A stretch of 12,776 nt of DNA from Apophysomyces variabilis (lineage: Eukaryota > Mucoromycota > Mucoromycetes > Mucorales > Mucoraceae): the NCBI GenBank assembly GCA_002749535.1, contig MZZL01000118.1, positions 1-12,776 on the forward strand. Reading direction: 5' to 3'. Shown piece by piece: positions 7,260-12,776 of the stretch; positions within the stretch are counted from its first letter, which is position 1, and each line of letters opens with the position of its first letter. The notes under the pieces are model-generated. The model was not told the DNA's origin. It did no database searches and worked only from the letters and a program-made list of their open reading frames with translations. The position numbers and the translations under genes are program-made.

Positions 7260-10200
7260 GCAACGCAATTACGATAGAGACTACTGTCTTGTAACACAGA
7301 GAGTGAAAAACAAACATGAACGAAGAGACCTTATTGCAGCTACTTTTGCTGGTATACACAAAGAATATTAAACTATGGCTTTAAAAACCTAACAGTTATT
7401 CCTCATTAGCTAACAATGCGAATGTTGTGAATGCTAACATAGGCAGTTCAGCTGCTTATGATAGCATGGACATTGATAATGGTGCGTGTTTATTGAACAA
7501 TACTTTATGTTAACAAGTTCCTCAATAAACAAATAATAACATATAATTCTTAGAGTTTGAATTGCCTGACGATGAAGATGAAACTCATTTCGATCTTGAC
7601 ACTGATTATGAGAATGAAGGGGAACAACTGGATGTTGTACAGGAGCTTGAATTTGGCGACGCTTCTGAATTTCAATATGTGGATGAAGAAGAGCTCACAG
7701 ATAGCGAAACCGAAACACAAACAGGAGCGGCACCAACAGGTAGTGTTTCCTTATTAAGTTTTAATAAACTCACCATTTTTATTGTAAAGTGAATTTTGCT
7801 GCACCATTTGGCTTCATTGCACTCTTCGTAATCTATTTTCAGTTGTTCTTCGTTGTTGGAAGAGGCATGGCTGTTTTCATCTGTTTCCTTAATGAGCTTC
7901 TTTATGCGTTTGGTTATAATTTTCAGTTTCCATCCACTATTGAAAGCTTCCGCCAGCAGGCTGGATTCAATTCCCTGACTAGCCATTTGCAAAAATATGT
8001 GATGTGTCAAAGATGTCACACGCTTTACCTCCCTCAAGATGCACCTAATAAGTGTACATTCATCTGCTTTCCTAATCATCCGCAGGAAAGAGAGCGTAAC
8101 AAGACTTGTGATCAGCCACTCTTCAAGTCTACATCAAATGATCGTCCATTGAAATCATCACCATGCAAAGAATTCCTCTACAATTCGCTCATGGACAACT
8201 TGCGTATGTTTTTTCAAAGAGCAGATTTTGAAGAGAAGATTGAACAATGGCAACGTCATACTATACTTGAAGACACATTGTCAGATATATACGATGGTGC
8301 AGTTTGGCGGTCCATACTTGATGAACATCAGGATCCATTTGTAGATCGTCCAAGATCTTTGCTTCTTTCCATGAATGTCAATTGGTTTAAGCCTTTCCAT
8401 AGTTTCCAATATTCTTGTGGGGCTATATACATTGTGATCAATAACTTACCTCGCAGTGAGCGCTTTAAGCCTCACAATATTATTCTAGTTGGTGTTATCC
8501 CAGGCCCAACCGAACCAAGCACCTACGAAATGAACAACTACTTGAAACCATTAGTGGAAGAGTTGAACGCCTTGTACCTTGGTATCAAAATGACCACTTA
8601 CCGTTATCAAGAACCTGTTACTGTGCGCGCTGCATTGTGTATAAGTGCATGTGACATTTCAGTGGCAAGAAAAATTAATGGCTTTACCTCGCATGCCAGT
8701 ACCCATGGATGTCACAAGTGTAATCGACAGTTCAGCGTGATCCCTGGCACGTCATCTATAGATTACTCAGGGTTTGACATTGACAGTTGGATCCCGCGAA
8801 CAAGAGAAGATAATCTTCAACATGCTGAGAGTTGACGATGTGCATCCACAGAAGCTGAGCAGAAGAAATTAGAAAAGACTACAGGAACATGATGGAGTGC
8901 ACTGCATGACCTTCCTTACTTTGATGCCATAAGATTTACAATCATAGACCTGATGCATAACTTGTTTCTGGGCACCGCCAAACGAATGACGGAAGTATGG
9001 GCAAATGAAGGTTATTTTGCTGAAAGGCAGCTTGAAGCTATGCAAAAGCTTGCCAATGGTGTCCTCCCTCTGCCACAGTTCCCGACTCTTTCATAGAAAA
9101 TATCGAAAAACTTCCCTAGTGTGAAAGCTGATGAATGGAAGTCATGGTGTTTAGTCTATTCGCCTTACATATTGTCCAAAGTGCTTCCTGCTGAGCATTT
9201 CGCAAACTGGATACACTTTGTTGATGCATGCTGCCTGCTTGTCAAACCATCCATTACAAGAGATGAGATCAACACTGCCCACCAGTGTTTACTTCGCTTT
9301 TGTCAAGGCAATGAACGATTATATAGAAACGCACAGATTACTCCAAATCAACATCTGCACATGCATTTGTGAGAGAGCGTTCTTGATTTCGGCCCTATTT
9401 ACGCTTTCTGGGTGTTTAGTTTTGAACGTTATAACGGCCTTCTGGCAGATCTTGACACAAACTGTAAAGACTCCTTTGAAAGTACGTTTCTTAAAAAATT
9501 CCTTGAACGTACGCGCTCCATGGATTTTCTTCAACAAGTTTCAACGCAGATTGGCAATAACCAAAATCAGCTTGACTTGCTAAAAGACCTAATTGATAAT
9601 CCATCTTCTAGCACAACGTCTGCTCAGCTTTCATTAGAAGACAATTTCGACCCTATTGATTTTGTGCAAATGTCTATAACTGTTAGACATGCCACTGGTT
9701 GCGAGCCTCTTCCCCCTAATGTGTTTCCATCGTCGTTCAAGAAGGTCCATATAAGTCCAGATCATTACCATGCTTTGATCGGATTTTACAAAATGGCGTA
9801 TCCAACCATCAGGCTAGTTCATTATCTCCAAGCAAACCAGCAGAGTACTCTCGTCAGTAATACCATAAGCAAATTCTATACGTTGAAATTGCATGGTCAA
9901 ATGTTTCGCTGTGCTGAAGGCCATTCACAACGAGGATCGCATGTCCAAGTTCTTTTTGAAACCGAATTTAGTCTCATCCCAAGCGCCTATCCGTGCAAGA
10001 TTCTCTACTTCTTCAAACACGAACTCTTCATAAATGGTAGCTTAACGTCACATGTCTTCGCAATGGTGCGCTGGTACGAAGCATATAGCGGTCAACAAGC
10101 TTATGAGAACGAGAGTATCGAGCTTTGGCGTGATAAGTTCGGTCCTTTAGATGAACATTGCGTTGTACCCATCCATCGTATCCATTCTCATATAGCGATC

Positions 10201-10272
10201 GCCAAAGAAAAAACCCGTTGTTCGGATGAGAATCTTATCATCATTCCTTTGCAAAATCGTTCCCAACTCTGA
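7260..10272 (+). pseudogene. tnp2/Plavaka-like transposase, spliced, four nonsense codons
   Basis: Would catalyse DNA transposition. Exons 7260-7351, 7410-7481, 7554-7739 and 7790-10272 join in phase across GT-AG introns of 58, 72 and 50 nt. The first exon is open upstream and lacks an ATG, so a 5' exon is missing from this model. Exon 3 is very acidic. The long exon holds a zinc-knuckle (MCQRCHTLY), DIYDGAVW, a second CxxC (CHKCNRQF), IDLMHNLFLG, TPNQHLHMHL and FSFERYNG, in the order usual for tnp2/Plavaka proteins (about 930 aa in total). Stops TGA 8833-8835, TGA 8890-8892, TAG 9094-9096 and TGA 9370-9372 break it, with no frameshift; the true end is TGA 10270-10272. At 8380-8382 the family's VDWF-type motif reads VNWF, so a presumed catalytic Asp is Asn. 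AGA at 9325-9327 replaces a usual Gly. An antisense frame at 7672-8079 is a shadow. Confidence 0.88.
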
Positions 10273-10374
10273 TGAAAATTATAGCAAACATTCTGCCTTT
10301 CAGAAAGTTTTTTTTATTCTATGTCTTATAAGTTAGTACTTTCAATTTCGCTAAATAAACGCTATTTACCTATT

Positions 10375-11339
10375 TTACTTTAACATCCAGGATGGCAATC
10401 CTGTGGGGCATTCCATTTCTACTTCTTCTACATACTTGGTGTAAAACTTCTTTGCTGATGAGCAAAGCCTATCTAATGCTTCCAGGCACTCATTCGCCTT
10501 CCAGAAGTGATCAGTTGAAACGGCCGGCGGTCATAGAAAACCTTACCTGGTCAGATCTCCAGCGCGGGCGTTTGACGCGTAATGATGCGTTGCCTTCACC
10601 ATCAGACTCTTCCGCGGACATACAGTCACGTGAAAGGAGGCGATCTATGTCACCTGCATACCGCTCCTCAAAAGTGCGTCTATTTTTAAGGAGAGCATCC
10701 ATTCTCTGGGCCAGTTTCTAAAGCAGCCAAAAAAACTAAGCTTTTTAAAACCTTTAAACGAATTTTAACATGCCTTCGTTATGCGCTGATAGCGCCGTTT
10801 TCGCACCTGCATCTCCTTTTTCTTGTCTGCCGGAACAGCAGACTTTCTCTTTGTGTTTCTGAAGTTATCATGCAACACGCTGTGAAGTTTCTGGTCTGCT
10901 TGCACAGTGCGATTGTTTGGCATGTGTTGCCGAAGGTACGTTTTCAATTGAGACACGACTAACTTGTTTGCATCAGAATTGAAGGGCTCATCGTACTTGT
11001 ACCCTTTATTATCTTTAAACAATTCTTCCACATAGTGTCGAATCTCTCTCTATTCATGGATTAACGATCGGCCCTTATTAGCTACGCCTTGCATCTGGAT
11101 CTTAACACACTTACCAACAATTCAACATCAGTGGTTCGCTGTGACCCCTCTGCAATAACAGCTGCGGAGATGCTAAACTCCATAACGCTGGACGATCTTT
11201 CTCTCTCCTGCTGCTCTTGCAACGCATCCACCCTCTGTCGAAGAGTCTCATTGTCAGTTTGAAGGAGACGAAGGTCTTCCTTCAAAAGACTGACTTGGCG
11301 AGACAATTGCTCGTTTGACAATATTTGGTTGGAAGACAT
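10375..11339 (-). CDS. Transposon-linked coiled-coil and basic protein, four exons, intact
   Basis: Not a protein whose function I know. Exons on the minus strand are 11339-11115, 11049-10774, 10717-10547 and 10497-10375 (75, 92, 57 and 40 codons plus stop), all phase 0, giving 264 aa. Introns: 65 nt (GTAAGT...TAG), 56 nt (GCATGT...TAG, a GC-AG intron or a mutated GTATGT donor) and 49 nt (GTAAGG...AAG with CTGAT branch). The N-terminus (about residues 8-45) is a leucine-rich coiled coil (LSRQVSLLKEDLRLL). A basic nuclear-localisation-like stretch follows (KKKEMQVRKRRY), then an acidic patch, the motif KRPRWRSDQ and a C-terminus ending LPSWMLK. It is convergent with the transposase, 102 bp away. 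It may be the element's second gene, acting with the transposase in DNA binding or assembly (inferred). Unlike the transposase it has no nonsense codon. Confidence 0.72.
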
Positions 11340-12311
11340 TTCTTTTTGGATATGAATGAGTTAAGTGCTTTATTCTTTATGTGTGGATCTTACTTTGGCA
11401 GAGAATAAAAACTAATTAGCAAACCTGAAACTTTACGTTTTTCTAAGAGGTGCGATTGTGTATGCGCGATTCCCAGGAACTGCGTCAATATTTATATCAC
11501 ATGCTTCTGAAAAGAATTTTTTCTTTTTTATGGGGTTATTCGCGTTTTCTTTTCCTTATCCTTTTCTTTCACAAACTTTTTCCTCTACTTTTTTTTTCAC
11601 TCTATGGTGTTTCAGTACTTCTTCATCGACAAACTCACTTTCACAATGTTGATGATATATCATCCTAATGATATACAACCTTGACCTGAAACCGTGTTCT
11701 TTGCTGGTAAGCTTTTATCTTTTGTTTGACAGAATCTCATTCTTTTTTCTTTTGATAGCTGGCATGTTCCCTACACTTTGAGTAAGCATGCTTGTTACTT
11801 TTAACTAAGGTACTTTGATTGACTTACTTAGGCTTAGCTAACCTTTACTTTCTTTTATCATTTGGAACAGTTTTCCTCTTTTTAAACCGGACATAGAAAA
11901 GCATGACACACTTTTAATGGTACAGAAACTTTTTTATGCTGTAATGTTGATTATTTATATAGAAGTAGCTCTTTGTAGGCTTATCAGGGATCTTGCCAAC
12001 TGTTATTGCTATGCTGTCTTAGGTATGCTAACATGTTTTAGCTTTTAATACATTTTATTAACCATTGTGTTTAATTATTTTTCTTTTATCCTTTAGTAAC
12101 TAGGTAAGACTATATAGATCCAATCGTAAAATTAGCTATTGATAGTATATTACTTTGTAAAAGCTTCAATAAAACAAAAGCATTTTTTTCTTTATATGTA
12201 CAATTAAAGCAGTATCCTTAGGAATGATAAAGGAGTATATTTTATTGGTTAAAGTAATGCATGCGATAGGAAAAGCTTCCAATTAAAAAGACTAGATAAG
12301 AACAGTTAGCT
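11340..12311. other. Non-coding interior of the tnp2/Plavaka-like element
   Basis: About 1 kb of AT-rich, locally T-rich DNA upstream of the accessory gene. It probably holds that gene's promoter. Short open frames around 11450-11668 are low-complexity and show no protein motif. I see no RNA gene or further coding exon. Confidence 0.5.
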
Positions 12312-12467
12312 CCAATAGAATGTATCATTTCAAACAAGTTGATCCAATAAAATCGTTTAAAGAAAGGAATATGATTGAATGAAGATATAACAGTAACCTT
12401 TAATATATAATACTTGATCCAATAACATCAATATAATGGTTTCTGACATATAGCACTTTATCCAATA
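12312..12467. repeat. Cluster of CCAATA motifs near the right end
   Basis: CCAATA at 12312-12317, 12344-12349, 12419-12424 and 12462-12467, three of them preceded by GAT or TAT. An inverse copy TATTGG lies near 12243-12248 and CCAAT at 12120-12124. Either subterminal transposase-binding repeats or CCAAT boxes; the regular placement next to the terminal repeat favours the first. Confidence 0.4.
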
Positions 12468-12477
12468 GTTGAACGTT

Positions 12478-12646
12478 GGGGGGATGGTAGAAAGGTGGTG
12501 GAAAAGGTGGTGGAAGGTACATTCCACAAACCTTTGAAGAGATTCCACCGCGCGATGGAAAAGTGGTGGAAAAGTGGTGGAAAGGTGGTGGAATCTCAGA
12601 TTCTACCAAGTTTCTACCGATGGTAGAATCTTTTTTTGACCGCAGT
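12478..12646 (-). repeat. Right terminal inverted repeat with hairpins and GGTGGAAAAG repeats
   Basis: From outside inward: ACCGCAGT (12639-12646); a hairpin GATTCTACCA (12599-12608) with TGGTAGAATC (12621-12630); and a hairpin GAGATTCCACC (12539-12549) with GGTGGAATCTC (12587-12597). Its loop is filled by near-tandem GTGGTGGAAAAG units. A further run of the same unit lies at 12485-12515. It mirrors the left end at 7006-7094 but is longer because of unit expansion. Open frames translated through it are artefacts of the repeat. Confidence 0.8.
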
Positions 12647-12653
12647 GGCAGGC

Positions 12654-12776
12654 GCACGCTTGCTGTTATAGAGTGCGCTTAAACAGTATGTGCTGTTAGA
12701 ACATGCTCATATAAATTACAGAACACATTCAGATGCACGCTTGCTGTTATAGGGTGCGCTTAAACAAAATGTGCGC
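12654..12776. repeat. 81-bp-period direct repeat at the window edge
   Basis: A 40-bp segment starting GCACGCTTGCTGTTATAG at 12654-12693 recurs at 12735-12774 with about three mismatches, a period of 81 bp. Each copy contains a short inverted repeat, GCGCAC (or TGCAC) pairing with GTGCGC across 15 bases. The array may continue beyond the window. It could be a subtelomeric satellite, the end of another element, or the 3' part of the disrupted retroelement. No coding frame is open here. Confidence 0.65.

Larger units (their letters stand above)
7006..12646 (+). mobile_element. tnp2/Plavaka-like DNA transposon with composite inverted repeats
   Basis: The left end ACTGCGGT (7006-7013), eight unmatched bases, then GATTCTACCA (7022-7031) is mirrored at the right end with identical spacing: TGGTAGAATC (12621-12630), eight bases, ACCGCAGT (12639-12646). 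Inside these repeats are a tnp2-type transposase on the plus strand and a convergent accessory gene on the minus strand. The left terminus falls exactly where the conserved Penelope RT motif GRPI is cut. No 2-, 3- or 8-bp target duplication is visible (AGACCTAT on the left, GGCAGGCG on the right), and RT coding sequence does not resume after 12646. One end may therefore have been rearranged, or the host fragment was already truncated. Confidence 0.78.

Noticed and set aside
7672..8079. 135-codon minus-strand open frame.
   Set aside because: Antisense to the start of the tnp2 long exon, whose sense frame carries the zinc-knuckle and family motifs.
10455..10490. CTGATGAG, a second hammerhead-like core.
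   Set aside because: No GAAA or pairing third stem follows, and it lies within the last exon of the minus-strand accessory gene.
12357..12657. Two minus-strand open frames rich in Pro, Phe and His.
   Set aside because: They translate the terminal-repeat hairpins and GTGGTGGAAAAG units, which is repeat structure rather than protein.
12647..12776. Continuation of the Penelope-like reverse transcriptase after the tnp2 element.
   Set aside because: All three forward frames near the junction hit stops quickly and show no RT motif; the sequence is an 81-bp-period repeat instead.

Overview
This is a eukaryotic chromosome end. The window opens with about ten CCCTAAA units (the C-rich strand of a TTTAGGG telomere), so the left edge is the chromosome terminus and the sequence reads inward. 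No host housekeeping gene is visible. Everything recognisable is transposable-element DNA, stacked or nested in the subtelomere. Introns are short (41-72 nt, GT-AG, several with CTAAC/CTAAT-like branch sites). Both DNA-transposon families are common in fungi, and the tnp2/Plavaka-type element with a linked coiled-coil gene suggests a fungus, possibly an early-diverging one. The TTTAGGG telomere is unusual for fungi, so this assignment is tentative.

Layout. 1-76 telomere, then 77-396 degenerate telomere-like and AT-rich subtelomere. 405-4752 is a complete hAT element: 8-bp terminal inverted repeats TAGGGATC, perfect 8-bp target duplications AATGTAAT at 397-404 and 4753-4760, and one minus-strand BED-finger transposase gene (877-3670) that splices cleanly but carries five nonsense codons. 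Inside it a 522-bp block is repeated on either side of a single N at 1859; this looks like an unmerged assembly overlap. From 4761 to 7005 lies the 5' part of a Penelope-like retroelement: a hammerhead ribozyme (4899-4948), a telomere-like motif, ORF1 from a strong Kozak ATG at 5151, then ORF2 in the -1 frame joined through GGGAAAG. ORF2 breaks off right after the RT motif PKIHK...GRPI. 7006-12646 is a tnp2/Plavaka-like DNA transposon with composite inverted repeats, a plus-strand transposase with four nonsense codons, and a convergent minus-strand four-exon gene (264 aa) that is still open. 12654-12776 holds two copies of an 81-bp-period repeat.

How it fits together. Without the hAT insertion, the Penelope-like element would sit within about 600 bp of the chromosome end with its 5' end facing the telomere, as expected for an element attached to a chromosome end. 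Across the three elements I count 14 in-frame stops and no convincing frameshift in roughly 6 kb of coding sequence. Most of the stops are one C-to-T or G-to-A change from a sense codon. That points to a biased mutational process (or, less likely, stop-codon readthrough) rather than ordinary decay.
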